Below, piece after piece: positions 8,652 through 17,573 of a stretch of 64,000 nt of DNA. The stretch is from Corynebacterium vitaeruminis (lineage in GTDB: Bacteria > Actinomycetota > Actinomycetes > Mycobacteriales > Mycobacteriaceae). A model generated the notes under the pieces. That model saw nothing but the letters and a program-made list of their open reading frames with translations, was not told the origin of the DNA and did no database searches. Numbering within the stretch: the stretch's first letter is position 1; every line of letters begins with the position of its first letter. The translations under genes and the position numbers were made by a program. The stretch spans positions 62,001 through 126,000 of the forward strand of contig NZ_JVVM01000025.1 of assembly GCF_001054325.1 (NCBI RefSeq), in the 5' to 3' direction.

Positions 8652-10223
8652 ATGCGACCTAATCAACCGCAAGGTCAGGAGCCGTCAAGGGGGCTGAGTC
8701 AAGCACTGTCGGTGTCGCAGATATTAGACTTGATAACTCAATTCGAAGCTCTGTCTCGGTTAGTTGTGGAGAGCTTCGGTGATTTATCGCCAGTTCATAT
8801 GCGAGATGCCTATGCGTTGATTGAGAGGGCTCGGAAGCGCCTAGCCATAGTTGACGCGGAGTACTTGGCGGCGCTTGCGCCGGAGATACCTTCATCGAAT
8901 CACCGGAAAGTTGCTTGGCTGGCGGAAGAGTCTCATATTTCCCGTGCGGAGGCTCGTCAGCGAATTAGTTGTTTAGGGCGGCTCCGGAAGGAAGCGGAGC
9001 CTTTTTCGTCGAAAAGTGACGATGAAAGAATGCCTGCTCTGCGGGACAAGGTATCCGAAGGGGTCGTAGGGGCGGATGCGGTTCAAAAGATTGATAAAGC
9101 TGTCAAAGGTCTCCCGAAATCAGAACATGCGCGGGTGACACAGGCCTTGGATGAGCATGCCAGTGAGGTTGTGACGCAGGTGCGTGTCGACGACTTGGGT
9201 GCGCTGTCACATCGACTGCGCGCGATGTTGGGATTGGATGATCCATATACGGATGAGGACAGACAGCGGCTGCGGGGAGTGAAGGTCGGACCACAACGAG
9301 CCGACGGTATGAGTCGGTTGACGGGGCTGATTACGCCGCACTTCGCGGCGATGCTGAAGAGGTTGCAGGCTGACTACGGGCGGCCGGGTGGACTCCTGGA
9401 GGAAGCCGCTAAGGATGAGCGCGCTCCAGAGCAGCGGTTTCATGATGCACTTGAGGCTGCGGTCGATGCCGGTTTTGGGATAGGTGCGACCTTAAAGCCG
9501 GTGCGGGGCACCACGTCGGTTGTCACTGTGGCCCATATTTCGGATATCGCGAAAATAGCGGGCGTAAAGCTGCAAGGCACGGATGGTTGGAAGTTGCCGG
9601 GGGCAGGGAAAGCAATCAGCGATGGTGGCGTGCGAATGTCAATCGCTGAGGCGATAGAGAAGGTTGCGGCCGGAAATTCATTCTTGCAGGTTTTGGGAGA
9701 CAAGGGGCAGAGTCTGTTTCTTGGCCGATCGCAGAGACTAGGGACGATGGCCCAGTACCTTGCGCTGTGCGGCGAGGAAGGCGGATCTTCCGCGCCGGGC
9801 AAAGCTACGCCACCGGCTATGTGCGATATGCATCATATTGAGTCCTGGGCGAGGGGCGGGGCAACGGACATTTCAAATCTGACATTCGTTGACCCCGGTA
9901 CGCATCGAAAGATTGATGACAAGCGGTCGAATGACAAATCCTGGTGGACGTTGCGCCCGGATGAGTGTGAAGGGGAGCCTGTCGAAACGGAACGGGTGGT
10001 GTGGATTGAGCCAGGAAAAGACCGAAAGACGAATGGTTCATCGGAAGAGAAAAACAGGAACTCGAATCAAGATTCAAACGCTTTTGATAACCCAGGACGT
10101 TGGTTGCGGCGAATACTTCGGCAAAAAGGGACGAAGCGTAAGCAAGACGATACGGATGACGCTGACTCCGGCGGTGCGGGCGGGTGCGGTGCGGATGCGG
10201 ATGACGAACGGGCCGGGCGATAA
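8652..10223 (+). CDS. DUF222-type HNH endonuclease domain protein
   Basis: The protein belongs to the actinobacterial DUF222/HNH family (related to the 13E12 repeat proteins), with an alpha-helical N-terminal DUF222 domain and a C-terminal HNH motif (MHHIESWARGG, then SNL and GTHRK). Length is 523 residues. Its biological role is unknown; nicking of DNA is inferred from the HNH fold. ATGs at 8649 and 8652 are adjacent; the second has better spacing from GGAGGGG. The C-terminus is acidic and Lys-rich, low in complexity. It splits adk from map. A paralogue lies at 50714-52066 on the other strand. Confidence 0.8.
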   Translation: MRPNQPQGQEPSRGLSQALSVSQILDLITQFEALSRLVVESFGDLSPVHMRDAYALIERARKRLAIVDAEYLAALAPEIPSSNHRKVAWLAEESHISRAEARQRISCLGRLRKEAEPFSSKSDDERMPALRDKVSEGVVGADAVQKIDKAVKGLPKSEHARVTQALDEHASEVVTQVRVDDLGALSHRLRAMLGLDDPYTDEDRQRLRGVKVGPQRADGMSRLTGLITPHFAAMLKRLQADYGRPGGLLEEAAKDERAPEQRFHDALEAAVDAGFGIGATLKPVRGTTSVVTVAHISDIAKIAGVKLQGTDGWKLPGAGKAISDGGVRMSIAEAIEKVAAGNSFLQVLGDKGQSLFLGRSQRLGTMAQYLALCGEEGGSSAPGKATPPAMCDMHHIESWARGGATDISNLTFVDPGTHRKIDDKRSNDKSWWTLRPDECEGEPVETERVVWIEPGKDRKTNGSSEEKNRNSNQDSNAFDNPGRWLRRILRQKGTKRKQDDTDDADSGGAGGCGADADDERAGR

Positions 10224-10369
10224 CGAGGCGTAGGGGTAACGCTGGCGGGAGGTGAAGACTCTTTTGGGGTGAGTACAGCAGAAGTGCTCCGGCCGTAGCG
10301 AAATCAGAGCGTTACGGCAGCGGAGAGTTGATGCTGGGTGAGTTCCCTGGATTGAACTGCAGGTTAGGG

Positions 10370-10951
10370 CTACTGGAAGTCCTGAATGATTTCATCGATA
10401 AGCGGTTGTGCGGCATCGGCATCAATATTCGCGAAAACAAACTCCTGGTAGATGCGGTTATCCTCGTCGATGACCATAACGAAAGGGGAGCCCTTGTTGA
10501 CGCCGCTAAATGCGTGCTTGCCGGGTAGCTCGTATGGAACGTAGTTCTCGACGGACTCAGCCTTTTCATTAATCCGGCTGACAGTGGCCGGGTCCTCGGC
10601 CGTACTGAGCATCGCAGTGCCGCTGTCGCCAACAGCCATCACACAGGTGAAGCCATGTACGCTCTCACTGCCAAAAATGATGGGTTTAGAGTCATCCGAT
10701 TCGACGCAGCTACCAACCGCTTCCTTAACTGCATCAGGAGTGAAATTCTGGATTGACTCAGGCAGCGCAGAGGTGCCCATGAAACCCGCGGCGCTCCCAG
10801 TGGTGCCCGACGATTCTTCGGAGGGAGCAGCGGGCGGAGCAGTCGGTGCTGACGGCGGTTCGGGATTGCTTGAGCATGCGCTAACCAGGAAAAGTGAGCT
10901 GGCAGCAATAACAGCGCCCGCAGTTTTTGCGGACTTCAACAGTGAATGCAT
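10370..10951 (-). CDS. Predicted lipoprotein of unknown function
   Basis: The 193-residue product has a lipoprotein signal: a hydrophobic N-terminal segment ending in the lipobox LVSAC with Cys at about residue 26, then a Pro/Ser/Ala-rich spacer. The globular part has two further cysteines (SCVES and FTCVM) that could form a disulphide. I do not recognise a family. It sits antisense between the first HNH gene and map. A tandem 20-base repeat lies 53 bases before its start codon. Confidence 0.7.
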   Translation of the reverse strand: MHSLLKSAKTAGAVIAASSLFLVSACSSNPEPPSAPTAPPAAPSEESSGTTGSAAGFMGTSALPESIQNFTPDAVKEAVGSCVESDDSKPIIFGSESVHGFTCVMAVGDSGTAMLSTAEDPATVSRINEKAESVENYVPYELPGKHAFSGVNKGSPFVMVIDEDNRIYQEFVFANIDADAAQPLIDEIIQDFQ

Positions 10952-11003
10952 GCCAGTTATCGTAAGGCAGCTCTTGTTAGCGTGTAAACTACGTCAAAAT
11001 TCA

Positions 11004-11043
11004 AGCAAGCTAAAGCGAACTGGAGCAAGCTGAAGCGAACTGG
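11004..11043. repeat. Two tandem 20-base repeats upstream of the lipoprotein
   Basis: Units 11004-11023 and 11024-11043 differ in one base and begin AGCAAGCT. They lie in the gap between the lipoprotein gene and map, which also holds a T7-G4-A-G11 tract at about 11134-11156. Confidence 0.8.
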
Positions 11044-11215
11044 AACGAATTGATCGTGGCGTAGCTGTCACCAATGAGCATTTGTAAAGATTCCCATGCA
11101 GCGCCACATGGAGAAACATGAATCCCCGCGCTGTTTTTTTGGGGAGGGGGGGGGGAGCGCTGCTCGCTCAGATTGTGTGGCGCGGTTAGCCGGTGGCCCC
11201 CTATCCAAGGCAGAG

Positions 11216-11221
11216 TAGACT
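11216..11221 (+). promoter_or_regulatory. -10 element of a leaderless map promoter
   Basis: TAGACT ends eight bases before a GTG at 11230, which is directly followed in frame by the ATG at 11233. No Shine-Dalgarno sequence lies between, so transcription probably starts at or next to the start codon. Confidence 0.45.
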
Positions 11222-11232
11222 CAACCAACGTG

Positions 11233-12033
11233 ATGAGTTTTCGACGACGCCGCAAAGTAGTTCCCGCCCGCACCGAGGGGGAGTTGGACGCAATGCAAGC
11301 GGCCGGCGAGATTGTCGGCCGTGCATTGCTGGCCTGCCGAGATGCTGCAAAACCAGGTGTGACCACGGCAGATCTCAATGAGATTGCCCATCAGGTCATT
11401 ACCGATGCTGGTGCAACGCCATCTTTCCTTGGTTATGAAGGTTTCCCGGCGTCTGTCTGTGCATCCGTGAATGAAGTTGTCGTTCATGGCATTCCGTCCT
11501 CGTCCACAGTTCTATCCGAAGGCGACCTGGTCTCGATTGACTGTGGTGCAATTCTGGAGGGGTGGCACGGCGATTCGGCACTGACTTTCGGTGTCGGAAA
11601 GCTGAGTGAAGATGTCGAAAAACTAAACATTGCGACGTCGGAGGTCCTTGCCGAAGGCATTAAAGCAATGGTGCCGGGTGCTCGCCTCACCGACATTTCG
11701 TACGCGTTAGAAATGGCTACACGAGAGGCTGAACTGCGCCACGATATTGAGCTCGGCATCGTCGATGGATACGGCGGGCATGGCATCGGGCGCGAGATGC
11801 ACATGGATCCCTTCCTCCCCAACGAAGGCAAAGCAGGCAAGGGCCCCCGCATCGTCGAAGGCTCCGTGTTGGCCATCGAACCGATGCTCATTCTCGGCGG
11901 CGAGTGGGGTAGCGATGAGCTTGACGACGGCTGGACGGTCGTCAGCGCTGATCGAATGCCGGCGTCCCATTGGGAGCACACAGTTGCCGCCACGGCGGAC
12001 GGCCCCCGAATTTTGACTCCTCGGTATGAATAG
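11233..12033 (+). CDS. map: Type I methionine aminopeptidase
   Basis: The enzyme removes the N-terminal methionine from nascent proteins using two metal ions. Ligands are visible: the aspartates of [16 protein letters not shown], the histidine of [12 protein letters not shown], the glutamate of LAIEPMLI and the final glutamate of HWEHTVA. The product is 266 residues from the ATG at 11233, close to family length; an upstream in-frame start at 11173 would add an unlikely tail. It appears leaderless. It is separated from adk by two accessory genes and from infA by a phosphoesterase. Confidence 0.95.
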   Translation: MSFRRRRKVVPARTEGELDAMQAAGEIVGRALLACRDAAKPGVTTADLNEIAHQVITDAGATPSFLGYEGFPASVCASVNEVVVHGIPSSSTVLSEGDLVSIDCGAILEGWHGDSALTFGVGKLSEDVEKLNIATSEVLAEGIKAMVPGARLTDISYALEMATREAELRHDIELGIVDGYGGHGIGREMHMDPFLPNEGKAGKGPRIVEGSVLAIEPMLILGGEWGSDELDDGWTVVSADRMPASHWEHTVAATADGPRILTPRYE

Positions 12034-12039
12034 CCAGTG

Positions 12040-12072
12040 CGTCGTCAAGCGTTTTCAGTGTGCTTGACGGCC
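12040..12072. terminator. Hairpin between convergent map and phosphoesterase genes
   Basis: CGTCAAGC (12043-12050) and GCTTGACG (12062-12069) pair perfectly around an 11-base loop. Only short T runs are present, so termination strength is uncertain. The left arm is part of a repeated 12-base word discussed in the findings. Confidence 0.5.
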
Positions 12073-12073
12073 A

Positions 12074-13468
12074 CTAGATGTTGTCGCGAACCTGCTTAGA
12101 CTCACCACACTTGTCGATGGTGAAAGAGTCCATTGTCCGGCCAGCGGCATTAATGCTGGTCGAGGTGTAGTTGTCGGCACCCTCGTGTGTAATGACGGAG
12201 TCGACAGTCATGGTGCAGCCCTGAACCGAAGTCTTGGCGTAGGTGGCAGTCTCCTTAGCCCAGACCTTGCGGTTTGCGCCGTTGTTATCCCAGGCGGCAT
12301 TTTCTGGTTCAGCTTCGTAGAACTTTGAACCAGCCGAGGAAACCATGTAGACAGGGCCGGTGTTTTCGCCGTCGACTTCATTGTCGAAGCGGTGTCCTCG
12401 AGCGTATGCGTGGTCATGGCCGTTCAAGACCAAGTCGACATTGTGCTTTTCCAGGATGTCGCCGAAGTACCGCAAGTTTGTGGTGGTAATCCGCTTAGTT
12501 GTGGCGTTGTATACCGGCTGGTGGAACATCACTACAGACCACTGGTTTGGATTGGAAGAAAGCGCCTCGTCCAGGAACCGTGCCTGCTGTGAAAGGAAAA
12601 GGTTGTTCGAGGTCAACGCGATGAATCGAACGCCCTGGTAGTCCGCGTAATAGGTGCTCTCCGGCAGGATAGCGGGACCGTTGGTCGGGTGAGTGTAGTG
12701 GTTTTGGAAGTTCTTTGCGAGCGGATCACCTTTGAGTTCGTGGTTGCCGAGGGCGGTCAACATGGGCATCGTGCGTGCGGTAGGTCCCTGCGCTTCGAAC
12801 CACTGATTCCACTGTTCATCGTCATCGGCATCATTAATTTGATCGCCAGTATGTACCGCCAATGCGGCATTCGGAACAGCGTTGTATGCCGCCTGTGCGG
12901 AAATCTTCGCTTCTTCGGTCAGACCATTTTGGGCATCGCCAAAGTAGATAAAGTCGAAATCCTGAGGGGCGGCAGCTGCGGTGCGGAAAGTGTCCCAAGG
13001 TCCGGAAGCGCCGTTGGCCGTGATAATTCGGTATTCATATTCGGTCGCAGGAGTAAGGTCGGCGAGCTCCGCGAACTGGTGGACGCGATTTGTCCTCCCT
13101 GTCTCAGTAGTGGTTGCAGTACGAACCTGGTCAGTGCCAGTTGGGCGGTACTCAACGGTAGCGTCGGCAGTATCTGCGCGGAAGGTGACGTTCATGCCGG
13201 TTGAAGCATCCTCAGTGGGAGAGAGGATAACGCGATCAGCAACGCCTGGGATGGCGTTGGTGAGAATGTCGGAACCGTTAACCGCGCCAATAGTCTGATC
13301 TCCTACCTCTGCTGCTGCAGGGGCGGCCACTGCTGGATTGATAAGACTGGACAGTGAAAGTGCGGCCACCGCAAAGCCCGCAACGGAGCGGTGCTTGAAC
13401 AGAGACTTAGTAGCAGAATTATTGGCGGAGTTATAGCCGCGGACACTCAAAGGCATGATTTTGGACAT
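12074..13468 (-). CDS. Secreted purple-acid-phosphatase-like metallophosphoesterase
   Basis: The 464-residue protein has a signal peptide (hydrophobic stretch ending INPAVAAPAAAE near residue 53), a fibronectin-like N-terminal domain (about 60-165) and a calcineurin-type phosphoesterase domain. The metal-binding blocks are complete: YFGDAQ, HTGDQIND, LGNHELKG, MFHQPVY and LNGHDHAYARGH. It probably hydrolyses phosphate esters outside the cell for phosphate supply. The start is the ATG at 13468; an internal ATG four codons later is possible. It is antisense between map and infA. Confidence 0.88.
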   Translation of the reverse strand: MSKIMPLSVRGYNSANNSATKSLFKHRSVAGFAVAALSLSSLINPAVAAPAAAEVGDQTIGAVNGSDILTNAIPGVADRVILSPTEDASTGMNVTFRADTADATVEYRPTGTDQVRTATTTETGRTNRVHQFAELADLTPATEYEYRIITANGASGPWDTFRTAAAAPQDFDFIYFGDAQNGLTEEAKISAQAAYNAVPNAALAVHTGDQINDADDDEQWNQWFEAQGPTARTMPMLTALGNHELKGDPLAKNFQNHYTHPTNGPAILPESTYYADYQGVRFIALTSNNLFLSQQARFLDEALSSNPNQWSVVMFHQPVYNATTKRITTTNLRYFGDILEKHNVDLVLNGHDHAYARGHRFDNEVDGENTGPVYMVSSAGSKFYEAEPENAAWDNNGANRKVWAKETATYAKTSVQGCTMTVDSVITHEGADNYTSTSINAAGRTMDSFTIDKCGESKQVRDNI

Positions 13469-13595
13469 GTCACTAATTTGATATCTATCAATGTCCGAGT
13501 AGTTAACTCGAGGTAAAAGCCACGCGAAAAATCAGAACAGAGGTCAGAATATCGCCACTTGGGACGCGATGACTTCTGCCCGCGTGGCGTGAATC

Positions 13596-13625
13596 CGCCT
13601 GCCGTCGCCTGCCGTCGCCTGCCGG
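13596..13625. repeat. Three tandem 10-base repeats
   Basis: The unit CGCCTGCCGT occurs at 13596-13605 and 13606-13615, and as CGCCTGCCGG at 13616-13625. It lies in the 342-base gap 13469-13810, which otherwise holds only the infA promoter region. Confidence 0.85.
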
Positions 13626-13645
13626 CAATGCCGTAGTGGTGCTAT

Positions 13646-13674
13646 TTGGTAAATACGCAGGTCGCGTGTAAAGT
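13646..13674 (+). promoter_or_regulatory. Likely infA promoter
   Basis: TTGGTA (13646-13651), 17 bases, then TAAAGT (13669-13674). The implied leader before infA is about 130 bases. Confidence 0.5.
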
Positions 13675-13810
13675 TGGGCGATGGTGTAGGCGCAGTGTCG
13701 CTGCAGTGATGATTATCCCTGCGCGGAACTGCTAAAACACCAGGCAGAGTAGAGATTTCCCAACTGGTGCCGGGGCTGTCCCGGGTATCCGCCAGAGAGA
13801 CGTGGAGGAC

Positions 13811-14032
13811 ATGGCTAAAAAGGAAGGCGCAATTGAGGTTGAGGGCCGCGTCGTCGAGCCCTTGCCGAACGCGATGTTCCGAGTGGAGCTGGACAACGGG
13901 CACAAGGTGCTCGCCCATATTAGTGGCAAGATGCGCCAGCACTACATCCGTATTCTCCCGGAAGATCGAGTCGTAGTGGAGCTTTCTCCGTACGATCTCG
14001 AGCGTGGGCGAATCGTCTACCGCTACAAGTAA
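13811..14032 (+). CDS. infA: Translation initiation factor IF-1
   Basis: IF-1 occupies the ribosomal A site during initiation. The 73-residue product is an S1-like OB fold with the standard sequence [18 protein letters not shown] and ends YRYK. The ATG at 13811 matches the family N-terminus ([12 protein letters not shown]). A GTG at 13802 would add three residues, and its use cannot be ruled out because GGAGG sits only two bases before the ATG. It is followed by a 296-base leader before rpsM. Confidence 0.97.
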   Translation: MAKKEGAIEVEGRVVEPLPNAMFRVELDNGHKVLAHISGKMRQHYIRILPEDRVVVELSPYDLERGRIVYRYK

Positions 14033-14126
14033 ATCGACTTGACCACTGTTGTTAGTGGTTATGAGCTCATTTACTAACTAGACAGAAACTCCACCGTCCT
14101 AGCTGCTTCTGGTGACGGCCGCGTGA

Positions 14127-14149
14127 TGCTGAGACCTGCTGTCTCAGCA
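14127..14149 (+). other. Strong hairpin in the infA-rpsM gap
   Basis: TGCTGAGAC and GTCTCAGCA form a perfect nine-base stem with a five-base loop, flanked by GC-rich arms that may extend it. No T run follows, so a regulatory leader element is more likely than a terminator. Confidence 0.45.
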
Positions 14150-14245
14150 GTTCGGCGCGGCGGTTCTTTATGAAAGCTTTTCCGCAGAAGTAAGCGAGAC
14201 TACCTCCGGCAACGGTGGCTGGAGCCTTTCTATAACACCTGTGCG

Positions 14246-14264
14246 ACTCGGCATCCGACCGAGT
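14246..14264 (+). other. Hairpin in the rpsM leader
   Basis: ACTCGG (14246-14251) pairs with CCGAGT (14259-14264), the same arms as at 1289-1308 upstream of rpsH. It lies 65 bases before the rpsM start. Confidence 0.3.
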
Positions 14265-14328
14265 AAGCCGGGTCTGGGAAGGATGGCAGTGGAGTAAACC
14301 ACCGCATCAACCGGAAGGAATTTGCCGT

Positions 14329-14697
<369 letters not shown>

Positions 14698-14700
14698 AAC

Positions 14701-15105
14701 ATGGCAGCTCCGAAGTCCGCACGCGGCCGTCGTACCGGCCGTCGCGTTGTAAAGAAGAACGTGGCTCAGGGCCACGCATACATCAAGTCCACCTTCAACA
14801 ACACCATCGTGTCCATCACGGACCCGAAGGGCGCTGTTATCTCGTGGGCCTCCTCTGGTCACGTCGGTTTCAAGGGCTCTCGTAAGTCCACTCCGTTCGC
14901 TGCTCAGATGGCCGCCGAGAACGCTGCTCGTAAGGCTATGGAACACGGTATGAAGAAGGTCGACGTTTTCGTTAAGGGCCCGGGTTCGGGCCGCGAAACC
15001 GCCATCCGTTCCCTCCAGGCCGCTGGCCTTGAGGTGTCCTCGATCTCGGATGTGACCCCTCAGCCGCACAACGGCTGCCGTCCGCCGAAGCGTCGTCGCG
15101 TCTAG
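14701..15105 (+). CDS. rpsK: 30S ribosomal protein S11
   Basis: S11 lies on the 30S platform near the Shine-Dalgarno helix. The product is 134 residues and shows [16 protein letters not shown] and the C-terminal [18 protein letters not shown]. Only three bases separate it from rpsM, so the two are probably coupled; no separate strong binding site is visible. Confidence 0.98.
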   Translation: MAAPKSARGRRTGRRVVKKNVAQGHAYIKSTFNNTIVSITDPKGAVISWASSGHVGFKGSRKSTPFAAQMAAENAARKAMEHGMKKVDVFVKGPGSGRETAIRSLQAAGLEVSSISDVTPQPHNGCRPPKRRRV

Positions 15106-15129
15106 GAATAGGGTAAGGAGAGAACAGAA

Positions 15130-15735
15130 ATGGCCCGTTATACCGGTCCCGCAACCCGTAAGTCCCGTCGTCTCCGCGTCGACCTCGTCGGTGGCGACAT
15201 GAACTTTGAGCGTCGTCCCTACCCTCCGGGGCAGGCTGGTCGCGCTCGCATCAAGGAGTCGGAGTACCTGCTCCAGCTCCAGGAGAAGCAGAAGGCACGT
15301 TTCACCTACGGCGTGATGGAGAAGCAGTTCCGTCGCTACTACGCCGAGGCTCACCGTCGTCCGGGCAAGACTGGCGATAACCTCGTCGTCCTGCTGGAGT
15401 CGCGTCTCGACAACGTTGTCTACCGCGCTGGTCTGGCTCGCACCCGCCGCCAGGCTCGTCAGCTGGTTTCCCACGGCCACTTCACCGTTAACGGTAAGAA
15501 GATTAACGTGCCGTCCTTCCAGGTAAGCCAGTACGACATCATCGACGTGCGACCGAAGTCGCAGAAGATGATTTGGTTCGAAGAGGCACAGGAAAACCTG
15601 GTCGACGCTGTCGTCCCGGCATGGCTTCAGGTTGTTCCTGAGTCCCTGCGCATCCTCGTGCACCAGACCCCGGAACGCGCACAGATCGACATTCCGCTTC
15701 AGGAACAGCTGATCGTCGAGTTCTACTCGAAGTAA
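15130..15735 (+). CDS. rpsD: 30S ribosomal protein S4
   Basis: S4 nucleates 30S assembly and binds the five-way junction of 16S rRNA. The 201-residue protein contains the S4 RNA-binding domain (LARTRRQARQLVSHGHFTV). No zinc-binding cysteine cluster is present at the N-terminus, as in the zinc-free form. GGAGAG lies upstream of the ATG. In other bacteria S4 represses the alpha operon through a leader structure; whether the rpsM leader here does so is inference. Confidence 0.98.
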   Translation: MARYTGPATRKSRRLRVDLVGGDMNFERRPYPPGQAGRARIKESEYLLQLQEKQKARFTYGVMEKQFRRYYAEAHRRPGKTGDNLVVLLESRLDNVVYRAGLARTRRQARQLVSHGHFTVNGKKINVPSFQVSQYDIIDVRPKSQKMIWFEEAQENLVDAVVPAWLQVVPESLRILVHQTPERAQIDIPLQEQLIVEFYSK

Positions 15736-15808
15736 TAACTAACTTCGCTTGCATCCATTCATTCCCTATGGCGTCATATAGCGGTCGCCACCTGGAGGAT
15801 TTTCGAAA

Positions 15809-16834
15809 ATGCTCATTTCCCAGCGCCCAACGCTGACTGAGGACTACATTGATTCCTCTCGCTCCCGGTTCGTCATCGAGCCGCTGGAGCCGGGTTTCGG
15901 TTACACCCTCGGTAACTCCCTTCGTCGTACGCTGCTGTCGTCCATCCCGGGCGCTGCAGTTACCAGCATCCGCATCGACGGTGTGCTGCACGAGTTCACC
16001 ACCATCCCGGGCGTGAAGGAAGATGTCTCCGACATCATCCTGAACATCAAGGGTCTGGTGCTCTCGAGCGAGTTCGATGAGCCGGCTACCGTCTACCTGC
16101 GTCGCGAAGGTGCAGGTGCGGTTACCGCAGCTGACATTGAGTGCCCGGCTGGTGTGGAGGTCTACAACCCGGATCACCACATCGCTACCCTCAATGACTC
16201 CGGTCGCCTGGATATTGAGATGATCGTTGAACGTGGTCGCGGCTACGTGCCGGCGACCCCGAACTCCGGTGGCGAAATTGGCCGCATTCCGATGGACCAG
16301 ATTTACTCGCCAGTTCTGAAGGTCAGCTACAAGGTGGAGGCTACTCGTGTTGAGCAGCGTACCGACTTTGACAAGCTGATTATCGATGTCGAGACCAAGA
16401 ACTCGATCACCGCTCGCGACGCAATGGCGTCTGCAGGTAAGACCCTGGTCGAGCTGTTCGGTCTGGCGCGTGAGCTGAATGAGTCCGCTGAAGGTATCGA
16501 GATTGGCCCGAGCCCGCGCGAGGCTGAGGATGTCGCTGCGTACCAGACTCCGATTGAGGATCTGGACTTCTCTATGCGCTCCTACAACTGCCTCAAGCGC
16601 GAGGAGATCCACACCGTCGGCGAGCTCGCTGCTCGTACCGAGTCGGATCTGCTGGATATCCGCAACTTCGGTGACAAGTCCATCAATGAGGTCAAGGAGA
16701 AGCTCGCTGAGCTTGGCCTCGCTCTGAAGGATTCCCCGAACAACTTCGACCCGGCTGCTGTCGCTGATTTGGACGCTGCCTCGGGTGATGACGCTGACTG
16801 GACTGATGGCGCAAGCGCTGGCTACGACGAGTAG
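15809..16834 (+). CDS. rpoA: RNA polymerase alpha subunit
   Basis: The alpha subunit nucleates RNA polymerase assembly and contacts activators and promoter DNA. The 341-residue product has the N-terminal dimerisation domain ([22 protein letters not shown]) and the C-terminal domain with [16 protein letters not shown] and [16 protein letters not shown], followed by an acidic tail. TGGAGG lies upstream of the ATG. It sits between rpsD and rplQ, the standard position. Confidence 0.99.
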   Translation: MLISQRPTLTEDYIDSSRSRFVIEPLEPGFGYTLGNSLRRTLLSSIPGAAVTSIRIDGVLHEFTTIPGVKEDVSDIILNIKGLVLSSEFDEPATVYLRREGAGAVTAADIECPAGVEVYNPDHHIATLNDSGRLDIEMIVERGRGYVPATPNSGGEIGRIPMDQIYSPVLKVSYKVEATRVEQRTDFDKLIIDVETKNSITARDAMASAGKTLVELFGLARELNESAEGIEIGPSPREAEDVAAYQTPIEDLDFSMRSYNCLKREEIHTVGELAARTESDLLDIRNFGDKSINEVKEKLAELGLALKDSPNNFDPAAVADLDAASGDDADWTDGASAGYDE

Positions 16835-16871
16835 TTCACCGACGCGACTTCATTAAAACGAGGAGATACCT

Positions 16872-17342
16872 ATGCCTACCCCTAAGCAGGGTTCCCGTCT
16901 CGGCGGCTCCGCTTCGCACCAGAAGAAGATTCTGGCTAACCTTGCGAAGCAGCTCATCGAGCACGGCAAGATTAAGACCACCGACACCAAGGCCAAGCTG
17001 CTGCGTCCGTACGTTGAGAAGCTGATTACTAAGGCAAAGAGCGGCACTCTCGCAGACCGCCGCAACGTTGCCAAGCTGCTTAACGACAACTACGCAGTTC
17101 AGAAGCTGTTTGACGAGATCGCTCCGCAGTTCGCCAATCGCGACGGCGGCTACACCCGCATCATTAAGCTGGGTAACCGCAAGGGCGACAACGCTCCGAT
17201 CTCTTTGATCGCCCTGGTTGAGGAAGAGACTGCAACTGCTGAGGCTACCCGCGCAACTCGCGCTGCTGCTTCCAAGCAGGCTGAAGAGGCAAAGGCCGAA
17301 GAGGCTGAGGCTGCTGAGGCTGAGGCTGCAGAGGAGAACTAG
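16872..17342 (+). CDS. rplQ: 50S ribosomal protein L17 with Ala/Glu-rich tail
   Basis: L17 is a core 50S protein. Residues 1-120 match the family ([20 protein letters not shown], then [11 protein letters not shown] and [12 protein letters not shown]). The remaining 35 residues or so are an acidic Ala/Glu/Lys-rich extension made of [17 protein letters not shown] repeats, giving 156 residues in total. CGAGGAG precedes the ATG. It closes the operon before a strong terminator. Confidence 0.98.
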   Translation: MPTPKQGSRLGGSASHQKKILANLAKQLIEHGKIKTTDTKAKLLRPYVEKLITKAKSGTLADRRNVAKLLNDNYAVQKLFDEIAPQFANRDGGYTRIIKLGNRKGDNAPISLIALVEEETATAEATRATRAAASKQAEEAKAEEAEAAEAEAAEEN

Positions 17343-17378
17343 TTTCCCTCGCCGATGGTCTCTGGCCGTCACAGCTTT

Positions 17379-17425
17379 AACCCCCGCTGAGCAGTTCATA
17401 TTTGAACGCTCAGCGGGGGTTCTTT
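17379..17425 (+). terminator. Terminator of the rpsM-rplQ operon
   Basis: AACCCCCGCTGAGC and GCTCAGCGGGGGTT pair perfectly, with an inner GTTCA/TGAAC stem, and TCTTT follows. This is the strongest terminator in the window. Confidence 0.92.
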
Positions 17426-17558
17426 GTGCTTTACGACGGCCACCGCGCCCCGAGTTTAGTTCTGTTTTCGGTCGCGATAATCGATACGGTGGCGATATCG
17501 AGCGCTGCATGGACGACCTGCTAGGCAATCTGTCGATTTTCTAATCCGCGGTCCCCGC

Positions 17559-17564
17559 TACAAT
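17559..17564 (+). promoter_or_regulatory. -10 element of a leaderless truA promoter
   Basis: TACAAT ends nine bases before the GTG start of truA, and no ribosome binding site lies between. A clear -35 is not visible. Confidence 0.45.
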
Positions 17565-17573
17565 CTGTTAAGC

